Part shown: positions 1 through 6,502 of the stretch, piece by piece | Position numbering within the stretch: position 1 is the first letter of the stretch | Layout of the letters: each line of letters opens with the position of its first letter | Source of the DNA: Heyndrickxia sporothermodurans | GTDB taxonomy: Bacteria; Bacillota; Bacilli; Bacillales; Bacillaceae_C | Assembly (NCBI RefSeq): GCF_016785185.1 | Contig: NZ_JAEKDY010000136.1 | Reading direction: 5' to 3' (one strand) | DNA length: 8,388 bases | Notes under the pieces: generated by a model | What the model was told of the DNA's origin: nothing | What the model saw: only the letters and a program-made list of their open reading frames with translations | The model's database searches: none | Program-made: the position numbers and the translations under genes

Positions 1-162
1 ACAGCAAAGGAAAATGGCCTAAACCCATATTATTACCTTCGCTATTTATTTGAGAAGTTACCTAACATTGATCTGACAGATAAAAATGCCCTGGATAAAG
101 TACTGCCTTGGTCAACAACACTTCCAATCGTTTGCATAGATTTTAAAAACTTACCTAAATAA
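1..162 (+). CDS. IS66-family transposase, C-terminal fragment (5' end outside window)
   Basis: Frame 1 is open from the first base to a TAA at 160-162, giving 53 residues. The fragment starts TAKENGLNPYYYLRYLFEKL and contains LPWSTTLP and a final FKNLPK. The pattern A(K/R)xNGLxPYxYLxYLFExLP followed by LPWS is characteristic of the small C-terminal domain found at the end of IS66 transposases, after the DDE catalytic core. No frameshift or stop is visible in this part. Activity cannot be judged because the catalytic core is not in the window. The gene is followed by the hairpin at 170-196 and the IS end at 210. Confidence 0.88.
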   Translation, partial: TAKENGLNPYYYLRYLFEKLPNIDLTDKNALDKVLPWSTTLPIVCIDFKNLPK

Positions 163-169
163 TAACTCG

Positions 170-196
170 ATCCCCATCTGGTTGACAGGTGGGGAT
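170..196 (+). terminator. Hairpin between the transposase stop and the IS66 end
   Basis: ATCCCCATCTG (170-180) pairs with CAGGTGGGGAT (186-196) over 11 bp with one T:G wobble and a GTTGA loop, followed by the T-rich TATTTTA. It begins 7 bases after the transposase stop and could terminate its transcript. The T tract is short and interrupted, so it may instead be a subterminal transposase-binding repeat. Part of it (CCCCACCTGTC read inward) continues the terminal repeat. Confidence 0.55.
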
Positions 197-210
197 TATT
201 TTACGCTTAC
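190..210 (-). repeat. IS66 right terminal inverted repeat
   Basis: Read inward from the outer edge the sequence begins GTAAGCGTAAAATAATCCCC. The GTAAGCG tip is the IS66-family end signature. The inner limit of the repeat is approximate because the left partner is not in the window. Confidence 0.7.
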
Positions 211-218
211 AATCTCCT
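211..218. repeat. Candidate 8-bp target site duplication of the IS66 element
   Basis: AATCTCCT lies immediately outside the terminal CGCTTAC. IS66-family elements typically duplicate 8 bp. The second copy would lie next to the left end, outside the window, so this is a prediction from the family rule only. Confidence 0.4.
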
Positions 219-228
219 AACCGAGATT
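211..228 (-). terminator. Remnant of the kinase terminator, cut off by the IS66 insertion
   Basis: On the minus strand AATCTC-GGTTAG-GAGATT forms a perfect 6-bp stem that overlaps the kinase stop codon (227-229). A terminator would continue with a T run, but the next bases are the IS66 tip GTAAGCG. The layout suggests the element went in directly after the stem and separated it from its T tract. The stem is short and AT-containing, so the terminator reading is an inference. An alternative reading as an operator is given in the findings. Confidence 0.4.
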
Positions 229-1720
229 AACCTTTATAAATAGGAAGGGTAATTAATACTTCTGTACCTTTATTTAATTCACTTTTTATTGACAAATTCC
301 CATCAAATGATTCGATAATTCTTTTACATACGACTAAACCAAGACCAGTCCCGTTTTCCTTTGAAGTAAAAAAAGGCGTAAAGATTTTTTTTAAGTTTTC
401 TGGGGAAATTCCTGTTCCATTATCAGAAATAGAAACATAAGCATGATTACTTTTTTTTTCTAGATTAAGTAACAATTTGCCTTCTGTTGGCATAGCTTCA
501 AGGGCGTTTTTTGTTATATTTAGGACAACCTGTTTTAATTGGTCAATTGTTGCCAATACTGTTATTTCCTCAGATTTAATTTGATAAGAATAGTGGACAT
601 TATATAAATTTGCCTCGGAATAAATTAATGGGTTTAAGTCATTAATCACTTGGTCTAAATCAATTTTTTCCATTTTTTGAACGGTAGGCTTGCCGAGTAT
701 GAGGAATTCATTAACAATTTGATTGATTCGATTGATTTCCTTGTGTAAAACCGAAAAGTAAAATTGGTCTTTCGGATCTTTATATTTTTCTGATAATAAT
801 TGTACGAGTCCTTTAATACCAGTTAACGGATTTCGGATTTCATGGGCTGTACTCGCTGCAAGAGTACCTACAAGTTCTAACTTTTGAGCATCATTTTGAA
901 TTTTTTCACGTTCTGCTTGTCGTTTGATTGACAATGAATGGAAAAATAAATAAATAACATGTATGATAGTCGTAATGATTAAGAAAAATATAAACGTTTT
1001 AATGACAACAGATTTAATTTTTGTCGTTTTTGGAATTAATGTGATTTTCCAAGGTACCCTTTCCAGTGATGTACTGACATAATGTTTAGTTGGATTAAGC
1101 ATTAATGAATCATCCGTTGAAAAAATAGGAACTCCCTGCTCACTTTCAACATGCACAAATGTATTAGGTGTTAACATTTGAATAATATTAACGATATAAT
1201 CTGTGCGGATATGTGCCACGATTATTGCTTGTACGACATTATTCTTTATTACCGGTGTTACGATGGCGATGACTTTTTTATTGTTTGATAATGTTTCCAC
1301 TTGATCGGATACGACGGATTGATGAGTCTGGTACACCGTCTTAATATAGCTTTGATTTTTAAGATTGTATTGTTTCAAATAGTCATTTGTTCCAGTTATG
1401 ACATTTCCGTTCTTATCTAAAAAATAGATTCCTCCGTATCGCGGGTCTTTCCCGCTAATTGTATTAAGAGCTGTTTTCACATCGGAAACATTAGTAAAAT
1501 TTGATTCAAATGTTATTGCCAATACCTCTAAACTTTTTATTGTTTCTCCAATTACTTGATCCAACTGTCTTTGATAAATGGATGCATCACGTTCTGTCTG
1601 CATAATTGATTTTTCATTATTTTTTTTAAAGCTATAGTACCCATATGATAGAGTCATCAATAGAGCAGGAACGAGAACTAAAGTAAAATATAGTGACATT
1701 TTTTTAAGATTATTTTTCAT
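227..1720 (-). CDS. kinD: Membrane sensor histidine kinase, KinD-like (sporulation phosphorelay type)
   Basis: This is a 497-residue orphan sensor kinase that autophosphorylates a histidine in response to an extracellular signal. TM1 is at about 9-29 and TM2 at about 239-262. They bracket a roughly 210-residue outer domain with Cache/PAS-like features (YGGIYFLDKNGNVITG near 95-110, IAIVTPV near 151). TM2 runs straight into the dimerisation helix, with no HAMP or cytoplasmic PAS evident. The H-box AHEIRNPLTGIKG carries His293. The ATPase shows N-box NITKNALEAM (401-410), G1 DNGTG (433-437), F-box FTPFF and G2 GTGLGL (457-462). B. subtilis KinD is about 506 residues, and the adjacent mhqR, clpE and ykvI match its locus. 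No response regulator is next to it, as expected for a kinase feeding Spo0F. AGAGG precedes the ATG by 7 bases. I found no convincing promoter in the 107-bp divergent gap to mhqR. The signal is unknown, and the kinD assignment rests on synteny and architecture. Confidence 0.82.
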   Translation of the reverse strand: MKNNLKKMSLYFTLVLVPALLMTLSYGYYSFKKNNEKSIMQTERDASIYQRQLDQVIGETIKSLEVLAITFESNFTNVSDVKTALNTISGKDPRYGGIYFLDKNGNVITGTNDYLKQYNLKNQSYIKTVYQTHQSVVSDQVETLSNNKKVIAIVTPVIKNNVVQAIIVAHIRTDYIVNIIQMLTPNTFVHVESEQGVPIFSTDDSLMLNPTKHYVSTSLERVPWKITLIPKTTKIKSVVIKTFIFFLIITTIIHVIYLFFHSLSIKRQAEREKIQNDAQKLELVGTLAASTAHEIRNPLTGIKGLVQLLSEKYKDPKDQFYFSVLHKEINRINQIVNEFLILGKPTVQKMEKIDLDQVINDLNPLIYSEANLYNVHYSYQIKSEEITVLATIDQLKQVVLNITKNALEAMPTEGKLLLNLEKKSNHAYVSISDNGTGISPENLKKIFTPFFTSKENGTGLGLVVCKRIIESFDGNLSIKSELNKGTEVLITLPIYKG

Positions 1721-1765
1721 GGAAGTACCTCTATTTAGATAATTACTCTTTTATCATAGTATAAA

Positions 1766-1794
1766 TTGTATTAAAATAATAGAAATCTTATAGT
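1766..1794 (+). promoter_or_regulatory. Possible sigma-A promoter for the mhqR-type gene
   Basis: TTGTAT (1766-1771) and TATAGT (1789-1794) are separated by 17 bp, in the divergent gap 34 bp before the ATG. The -35 is only a partial match and the region is very A/T rich, so chance matches are likely. Confidence 0.4.
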
Positions 1795-1827
1795 TTTTCA
1801 TATGTAAAAGGTAAAGGAATGGATTGA

Positions 1828-2265
1828 ATGGATAATGGAGTTCAGCAATCGTTAAAATTATTTATTGTATTATCTAGAGCATTTCGGGCCGTAAATGAAT
1901 ATACGAATGAATTTATTCAGAAAAACGGCTTAAATCCGACAGAATTTGCTGTACTAGAACTACTCTATCATAAAGGCGATCAGCCATTACAACAAATTGG
2001 GGATAAAATATTATTAGCTAGTGGAAGTATTACGTACGTAGTAGATAAATTGGAAAAGAAAAAACTTATTGAACGTGTAGGATGTGCAAATGATCGACGG
2101 GTTACATTTGCTCACATTACTGATCAAGGAAAACAATTTATCGAATCCATTTTCCCGGAACATCAAGATCGAATTCATCAAGTGATGTCCGTTTTAAGTC
2201 CGGATGAGAAGGAAGTAGCAATTGAATCGTTAAAAAAGATTGGATTAAATATTCCCCACTTATGA
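1828..2265 (+). CDS. mhqR: MarR-family transcriptional repressor, MhqR-like
   Basis: This 145-residue cytoplasmic protein has the MarR winged-helix layout: dimerisation helix at 5-32, helix-turn-helix at about 52-83 with recognition stretch ASGSITYVVDKLEKKKLIER, a wing containing NDRRVTFAHIT (88-98), and a C-terminal dimerisation helix. In B. subtilis, MhqR (also 145 residues) sits beside kinD and represses dioxygenase/glyoxalase and azoreductase genes induced by methylhydroquinone and catechol. None of those targets is in this window, so the protein would act elsewhere. It has a single cysteine (Cys86), next to the wing; whether it senses anything is unknown. AAAGGA at 1813-1818 lies 9 bases before the ATG. 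An earlier ATG at 1819 runs into TGA after two codons, which fixes the start at 1828. It is monocistronic, closed by a terminator 10 bases after the stop. MarR family is near certain; the MhqR identity rests on length and neighbours. Confidence 0.85.
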   Translation: MDNGVQQSLKLFIVLSRAFRAVNEYTNEFIQKNGLNPTEFAVLELLYHKGDQPLQQIGDKILLASGSITYVVDKLEKKKLIERVGCANDRRVTFAHITDQGKQFIESIFPEHQDRIHQVMSVLSPDEKEVAIESLKKIGLNIPHL

Positions 2266-2275
2266 TAGTGAAATG

Positions 2276-2305
2276 AGCATTTCTTGACCGAAGAAATGCT
2301 TTTTT
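2276..2305 (+). terminator. Rho-independent terminator of mhqR
   Basis: AGCATTTCTT (2276-2285), loop GACCG, and AAGAAATGCT (2291-2300) form a perfect 10-bp stem followed directly by TTTTT. It starts 10 bases after the mhqR stop and separates that gene from the peptidase gene. Confidence 0.9.
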
Positions 2306-2367
2306 CATTTAAAAGGAGGTATTCTAACTATCTATATCGAATAAATCATGGATTGAATAATTTTAGT

Positions 2368-2373
2368 GAGGTG
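2368..2373 (+). promoter_or_regulatory. Ribosome binding site that fixes the M3 peptidase start
   Basis: GAGGTG lies 6 bases before the ATG at 2380. The frame is open further upstream to a TTG at 2284, but that codon lies inside the mhqR terminator stem, and the extra 32 residues do not look like an M3 N-terminus. The residues after 2380 (MSVKFENYEYKRPNMEEVE) do look like the family's usual beginning. Confidence 0.8.
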
Positions 2374-2379
2374 TATGTA

Positions 2380-4080
2380 ATGAGTGTGAAATTCGAGAAT
2401 TATGAATACAAAAGACCGAATATGGAAGAAGTAGAAGCGTCTTTTCATAAAGAACTTGAAAAATTTAAACATGCAAAAAATGTAGAAGAGCAAAGTGAAG
2501 CAATGAAAAATATTAATAAAATAAGCAATGAGCTAGGAACGATGTTTAATCTTTGCTATATTCGTCATACGATTGATACGAATGATGAATTTTATAAAGC
2601 TGAAAACGATTATATGGATGAAGTTATGCCGTTGGTAGAAGGTCTATCATCTGAATACTACCAAGCGTTAGTATCATCTGAGTTTCGTACAGAACTTGAA
2701 AACAGGTGGGGGAAGCAGCTTTTTGATTTAGCAGAAGGAAAGTTAAAAACATTTTCTCCTGAGATTATTCCTTTATTACAAAAGGAGAATAAACTTACAT
2801 CTGAGTATACTAAGCTAATTGCCTCTGCAAAAATTATGTTTGAAGGGGAGGAAAGAACCCTTGCACAAATTGATCCGTTTACAGAATCGAAAGACCGTGA
2901 TACGAGGAAAAAGGCAGTAGAGGCGAAATTTGGATTTTTCGTTGCTCATGAGGATGAATTTGATCGTATTTATGATGAATTAGTAAAGATTAGAACCGAG
3001 ATTGCATTAAAACTTGGTTTTGAAAATTTCGTTGAACTCGGTTATTATCGTATGTCACGCATTGATTATAATGCCGATATGGTGGCGAAATTCCGTGACC
3101 AAGTGAAGGAATATATTGTTCCGCTTGCGACTAAATTAAGAAAACGTCAACAAGAACGGATTGGTGTTGACTCTCTTAAGTTTTATGACGAAGGTTTTCA
3201 ATTTGTATCAGGAAATGCTGTTCCGAAAGGATCTCCTGAATGGATTATTGATAATGGCAAAAAAATGTATTCGGAATTATCGAAGGAAACAGATGAATTC
3301 TTTACATTTATGAATGAGAATCATTTAATGGACTTAGTGGCGAAAAAAGGAAAGGCGGGCGGTGGCTATTGTACGTATATTGAGAATTACAAAGCACCGT
3401 ATATTTTCTCAAACTTTAATGGTACTTCGGGTGATATTGATGTGTTAACACATGAAGCCGGCCATGCTTTCCAAGTTTATTCTAGTCGCCAATTTGAAAT
3501 TCCTGAGTATAATTGGCCAACACATGAAGCTTGCGAAATCCATTCAATGAGTATGGAATTTTTCACATATCCATGGATGGAGTTATTCTTTAAAGAGGAC
3601 ACAGATAAGTATAAATTTGCCCATTTAAGCTCCGCACTTTTATTCTTACCTTATGGTGTCGCTGTGGATGAATTCCAGCATTTTGTTTATGAAAATCCAA
3701 AAGCAACTCCTGCGGAAAGAAAGCAAGCATGGAAAGATATTGAAGCGAAATATTTACCGCATCGTGATTATGACGGCCTAGAATATCTTGAAAAGGGCGG
3801 ATTCTGGCAAAGACAAGGTCATATCTATGAATCACCATTCTACTATATAGATTATACACTTGCCCAAATTTGTGCATTTCAATTTTGGAAAAAGTCGCAA
3901 GAAAATCATGAAGAGGCATGGAAAGATTATATCCATTTATGCAAACAAGGTGGAAGCAAATCGTTTTTAGAACTAGTTAAAGAAGCAAATCTTATTTCGC
4001 CATTTGAGGATGGATGTGTGGAATCCGTCATTGGTACTATTCAACAATGGCTAGATCAAGTGGATGATAGCAAGTTATAA
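2380..4080 (+). CDS. M3-family oligoendopeptidase (PepF-like zinc metallopeptidase)
   Basis: With the start at 2380 the protein has 566 residues, the usual size for the short M3 oligoendopeptidases of Bacillaceae. The zinc site HEAGH is at residues 358-362 (LTHEAGHAFQ), and the third ligand is most likely Glu386 in the downstream EACEIHSMSMEF segment. The substrate-side motif HIYESPFYYIDYTLAQ starts at His481. The N-terminal part is helical and charged, as in the family. There is no signal peptide or membrane segment, so it should act in the cytoplasm, cutting short peptides, for example products of ATP-dependent proteases such as those fed by ClpE next door. That functional link is inference. 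In B. subtilis this spot holds motBA. The gene stands alone between two terminators. Whether it is true PepF or the related non-PepF M3 group cannot be settled here, so no symbol is given. Confidence 0.9.
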   Translation: MSVKFENYEYKRPNMEEVEASFHKELEKFKHAKNVEEQSEAMKNINKISNELGTMFNLCYIRHTIDTNDEFYKAENDYMDEVMPLVEGLSSEYYQALVSSEFRTELENRWGKQLFDLAEGKLKTFSPEIIPLLQKENKLTSEYTKLIASAKIMFEGEERTLAQIDPFTESKDRDTRKKAVEAKFGFFVAHEDEFDRIYDELVKIRTEIALKLGFENFVELGYYRMSRIDYNADMVAKFRDQVKEYIVPLATKLRKRQQERIGVDSLKFYDEGFQFVSGNAVPKGSPEWIIDNGKKMYSELSKETDEFFTFMNENHLMDLVAKKGKAGGGYCTYIENYKAPYIFSNFNGTSGDIDVLTHEAGHAFQVYSSRQFEIPEYNWPTHEACEIHSMSMEFFTYPWMELFFKEDTDKYKFAHLSSALLFLPYGVAVDEFQHFVYENPKATPAERKQAWKDIEAKYLPHRDYDGLEYLEKGGFWQRQGHIYESPFYYIDYTLAQICAFQFWKKSQENHEEAWKDYIHLCKQGGSKSFLELVKEANLISPFEDGCVESVIGTIQQWLDQVDDSKL

Positions 4081-4122
4081 CAAAAAAGGAGAAAAGCTTA
4101 TCGCTTTTCTCCTTTTTTGTTA
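4078..4122. terminator. Shared bidirectional terminator of the M3 peptidase gene and clpE
   Basis: Arms 4078-4097 and 4103-4122 are perfectly complementary over 20 bp around a TTATC loop. A GGAGAAAAGC core is flanked by A6 on one side and T6 on the other, so both strands present a stem ending in a T run. The outermost three bases of each arm are the TAA stops of the two convergent genes. Confidence 0.95.
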
Positions 4123-6246
4123 ATTTTTAATGGAAACGCTGATTGTATTGTCTTTAAGAGTTGCTACTAATTCTTTTTGATCTGGATGATCTAAAATATA
4201 ATCTGCAATGCGATCCTCTAATTGCTCTTGGATTACTCTGCGAAGCGGTCTTGCTCCGAATGCAGGGTGATATCCTAATTCCGCAAGTTTTTCTTTTACC
4301 TCATTTGTCACCTCTAATGAAATTTGCTGTTCGGCTAATGATTCATTTAATTCATTAATCATTAAATCAACAATTTCAAGTAGGTGTTCTTTCTTTAAAG
4401 ATTGGAACTCAATAATATTATCGAACCGGTTTAAAAATTCGGGTTTAAAAAAGCTACCGAGTGAATCAAGAATGCTTGTTTCTTTGACGGCGTTATTTTG
4501 ACCAAATCCGACATGTATTTCTTTAGTAGCTGTACCTGCATTGCTAGTCATGATAATAACTGTATCTTTAAAGCTTACTGTACGACCTTGGCTATCGGTT
4601 AGCCGTCCGTCTTCAAGGATTTGAAGGAACATATGCTGTACATCTGGATGTGCTTTTTCGATTTCATCTAACAGGATAATGCTATACGGATTTCTGCGAA
4701 CTTTTTCCGTTAATTGTCCAGCTTCATCATGACCAACATATCCTGGAGGTGAACCGATTAATTTTGATACACTATGTTTCTCCATAAACTCACTCATATC
4801 AAGACGGATCATCGCATCTTTTGTACCAAATAATTCTTCGGCTAATGTTTTTGTTAGTTCGGTTTTACCGACACCAGTTGGACCTACGAAGAGGAAAGAA
4901 CCAATAGGACGATTTTTTGATTTTAAACCTGCACGGCTGCGACGAATCGCTTTAGCAATTTTTTTCACTGCTTCCTCTTGGCCGATTACTTTTTTTGCTA
5001 AGTTTTTCTCAATGTTTTTCATTTTTTGTTGTTCGTCTTCTTGTAGTTTACCAACTGGAATTCCAGTTTTTTGTTCAATAATTTCCTGAATGAGGGATAC
5101 ATCGACAATTGCTGAATGATTCGTTTGATCATTTGCATTCAATGTTTTTTCTAATTTTTCCTCTTCATCACGTAATTTTGCGGCAGTTTCATAATCTTCT
5201 TTTTCTAATGCTTTTTGTTTTTCTGATTCTATTTCAACAAGCCGCTGTTTAATATCTGCACGATCGGTAGTACCGAAAGTTAAATTTAATTTCGAACCTG
5301 CTTCGTCCATTAAATCAATGGCTTTGTCAGGTAAATAACGATCTTGAATATAACGATGTGATAGGTTGACACATGCGTTTATTGCTTCGTCAGAATATTT
5401 TACTTGATGATAGTTTTCATATTTTTCTTTTAATCCGTTTAATATATTGATTGCTTGTTCGATTGTCGGTTCACTCACTTGAACAGGTTGGAATCGACGC
5501 TCCAATGCAGCATCTTTTTCTATTTGACGATATTCTTTTAATGTTGTCGCACCAATGACTTGAAGCTCACCTCTAGCCAAAGCAGGTTTTAATATATTTC
5601 CTGCATCCATAGAGCCTTCAGCGGAACCTGCACCAACAAGCAGATGGATTTCGTCTATAAATAAGAGAATGTTTTTTCTGCTCTGCAATTCTCCTATTAA
5701 TTGTTTCATACGCTCTTCAAATTGGCCACGAATTCCAGTATTTGCAACTAGTGAGGCAACATCTAATAAATATACCTCTTTATTTTTTAATTTAGCCGGA
5801 ACATTGTTTTCTGCAATTTTTAAGGCAAGTCCTTCTGCGATTGCTGTTTTACCAACACCAGGCTCACCAATTAATACTGGATTGTTTTTATTACGGCGGT
5901 TCAATATTTCTATTACACGATTAATTTCTTGATCCCGGCCGATAACAGGGTCGATTAGTCCAGCTTTAGCGATATTCGTTAAATTTTTACCGAATTTATC
6001 GAGAAAGCTGTTATTACCTGTATGTGACGCTTCTTGAGTGTTCATATTTACTTCAGAGAAATTTCCCAATCCTTTAAATAAATCTTCAAATCCGTTCATT
6101 GAAGGAATTCCACCAAATGGTGTTTTCTTCATTGCAAATTCCTTTTGATAACATTCGGAACAAAGATGGAGATTTTGTGTATGACCATTGATATTTACTC
6201 GTAATTGGACGTTTGCTAAGTTCATTTGACATTTTTGACATTTCAT
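4120..6246 (-). CDS. clpE: ATP-dependent Clp protease ATP-binding subunit ClpE
   Basis: This 708-residue HSP100/Clp unfoldase feeds aggregated or misfolded proteins to ClpP under heat and other stress. The N-terminus carries the ClpE-specific zinc finger, CQKC (Cys3, Cys6) and CSEC (Cys29, Cys32), in place of the ClpC N-domain. AAA+ module 1 has Walker A GEPGVGKT (127-134) and Walker B LLFIDE (194-199). A UVR-type coiled linker follows at about 340-370 (KALEKEDYETAAKLRDEEEK). Module 2 has Walker A GPTGVGKT (455-462), Walker B ILLDE (524-528), and an intact C-terminal D2 domain with GARPLRR (664-670). B. subtilis ClpE is about 699 residues, so this is full length with both ATPase sites intact. 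AAGGAGG at 6256-6262 is 9 bases before the ATG. Three CtsR boxes upstream predict tight heat-shock repression. The gene is monocistronic, and its stop codon lies inside the shared terminator. Confidence 0.97.
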   Translation of the reverse strand: MKCQKCQMNLANVQLRVNINGHTQNLHLCSECYQKEFAMKKTPFGGIPSMNGFEDLFKGLGNFSEVNMNTQEASHTGNNSFLDKFGKNLTNIAKAGLIDPVIGRDQEINRVIEILNRRNKNNPVLIGEPGVGKTAIAEGLALKIAENNVPAKLKNKEVYLLDVASLVANTGIRGQFEERMKQLIGELQSRKNILLFIDEIHLLVGAGSAEGSMDAGNILKPALARGELQVIGATTLKEYRQIEKDAALERRFQPVQVSEPTIEQAINILNGLKEKYENYHQVKYSDEAINACVNLSHRYIQDRYLPDKAIDLMDEAGSKLNLTFGTTDRADIKQRLVEIESEKQKALEKEDYETAAKLRDEEEKLEKTLNANDQTNHSAIVDVSLIQEIIEQKTGIPVGKLQEDEQQKMKNIEKNLAKKVIGQEEAVKKIAKAIRRSRAGLKSKNRPIGSFLFVGPTGVGKTELTKTLAEELFGTKDAMIRLDMSEFMEKHSVSKLIGSPPGYVGHDEAGQLTEKVRRNPYSIILLDEIEKAHPDVQHMFLQILEDGRLTDSQGRTVSFKDTVIIMTSNAGTATKEIHVGFGQNNAVKETSILDSLGSFFKPEFLNRFDNIIEFQSLKKEHLLEIVDLMINELNESLAEQQISLEVTNEVKEKLAELGYHPAFGARPLRRVIQEQLEDRIADYILDHPDQKELVATLKDNTISVSIKN

Positions 6247-6297
6247 AAAAGCATTCCTCCTTAAATAGCAATGAAATGTTTTTCGAAAAAATTTGAT

Positions 6298-6314
6298 TTT
6301 GACTAACTTTGACC
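6298..6314 (-). promoter_or_regulatory. CtsR operator 1 (proximal to clpE)
   Basis: On the plus strand TTTGACT-AAC-TTTGACC is the complement of the CtsR direct heptad repeat RGTCAAA-N3-RGTCAAA, with both heptads perfect. A degenerate third heptad (TTTGATC, 6317-6323) follows. It lies in the predicted clpE leader, downstream of the promoter. Confidence 0.9.
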
Positions 6315-6344
6315 TATTTGATCAAAAAAATGATGGTTTGTTTT

Positions 6345-6361
6345 TCTGACCATCTTTGACC
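6345..6361 (-). promoter_or_regulatory. CtsR operator 2 (at the clpE transcription start)
   Basis: TCTGACC-ATC-TTTGACC matches the CtsR tandem heptad with one mismatch in the first heptad. It covers the predicted start of transcription, just downstream of the -10 at 6372-6377, where bound CtsR would block initiation. Confidence 0.85.
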
Positions 6362-6371
6362 TTATGAATTT

Positions 6372-6400
6372 ATCATACACCCATTTTTATATTTTGTAAA
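6372..6400 (-). promoter_or_regulatory. Sigma-A promoter of clpE
   Basis: Read on the minus strand, TTTACA (6395-6400) and TATGAT (6372-6377) are separated by exactly 17 bp. Transcription should start near 6365 and give a leader of roughly 120 nt. CtsR boxes lie on both sides: operator 3 just upstream of the -35, and operators 2 and 1 downstream. Confidence 0.8.
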
Positions 6401-6407
6401 CTATTTT

Positions 6408-6424
6408 ACTGACCTTTTTTGACC
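6408..6424 (-). promoter_or_regulatory. CtsR operator 3 (upstream of the clpE -35)
   Basis: ACTGACC-TTT-TTTGACC has one perfect heptad and one with two mismatches at its outer end, at the standard 10-bp heptad spacing. It ends 7 bp upstream of the -35 of the clpE promoter and lies 84 bp before the ykvI start, so it could also influence the divergent gene. Confidence 0.8.
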
Positions 6425-6496
6425 TTTTTATTAAAAATATATTGTTGTCGTAATTTTAATTGCTTGTACATATGGTTTAGTAGTGGATACAAATGT

Positions 6497-6502
6497 GAGG
6501 GG
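6497..6502 (+). promoter_or_regulatory. Ribosome binding site that fixes the ykvI start
   Basis: GAGGGG is 6 bases before the ATG at 6509. The ATG at 6503 touches this site with no spacer. The reading frame upstream to 6419 encodes a Cys/Tyr-rich stretch without family likeness and overlaps CtsR operator 3. Confidence 0.8.

Larger units (their letters stand above)
1..210 (+). mobile_element. Right end of an IS66-family insertion sequence (truncated by window start)
   Basis: The stretch holds the C-terminal end of an IS66-type transposase, then about 48 bp of non-coding DNA ending in CGCTTAC at 204-210. Read inward from the outside this is GTAAGCG, the terminal sequence typical of IS66-family elements, which usually make 8-bp target duplications. 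The outer edge is therefore placed at 210 and the candidate duplicated bases are 211-218. The left end and any tnpA/tnpB accessory genes lie outside the window, so neither the duplication nor the completeness of the element can be confirmed. The edge is inferred from the repeat motif. Confidence 0.85.

Noticed and set aside
1721..1827. Sigma-A promoter for the kinase on the minus strand (TATACT or TATGAT near 1750-1765)
   Set aside because: The -10-like hexamers have no acceptable -35 at 16-18 bp in this very A/T-rich gap, so no call was made.
2284..2379. Longer M3 peptidase beginning at TTG 2284 (32 extra residues)
   Set aside because: The TTG lies within the mhqR terminator stem, has no ribosome site, and the extra residues do not fit the family N-terminus. 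ATG 2380 has GAGGTG at the right distance.
3590..3919. 109-codon open frame antisense to the M3 peptidase
   Set aside because: It is the opposite strand of a well-supported coding region, with no ribosome site and no recognisable protein features.
5669..5932. 87-codon open frame on the plus strand inside clpE
   Set aside because: It lies opposite the conserved first AAA+ module of ClpE and has no independent support.
6086..6271. 61-codon minus-strand frame overlapping the clpE start
   Set aside because: It is a shifted reading of the clpE zinc-finger region, and the ClpE frame has clear family motifs.
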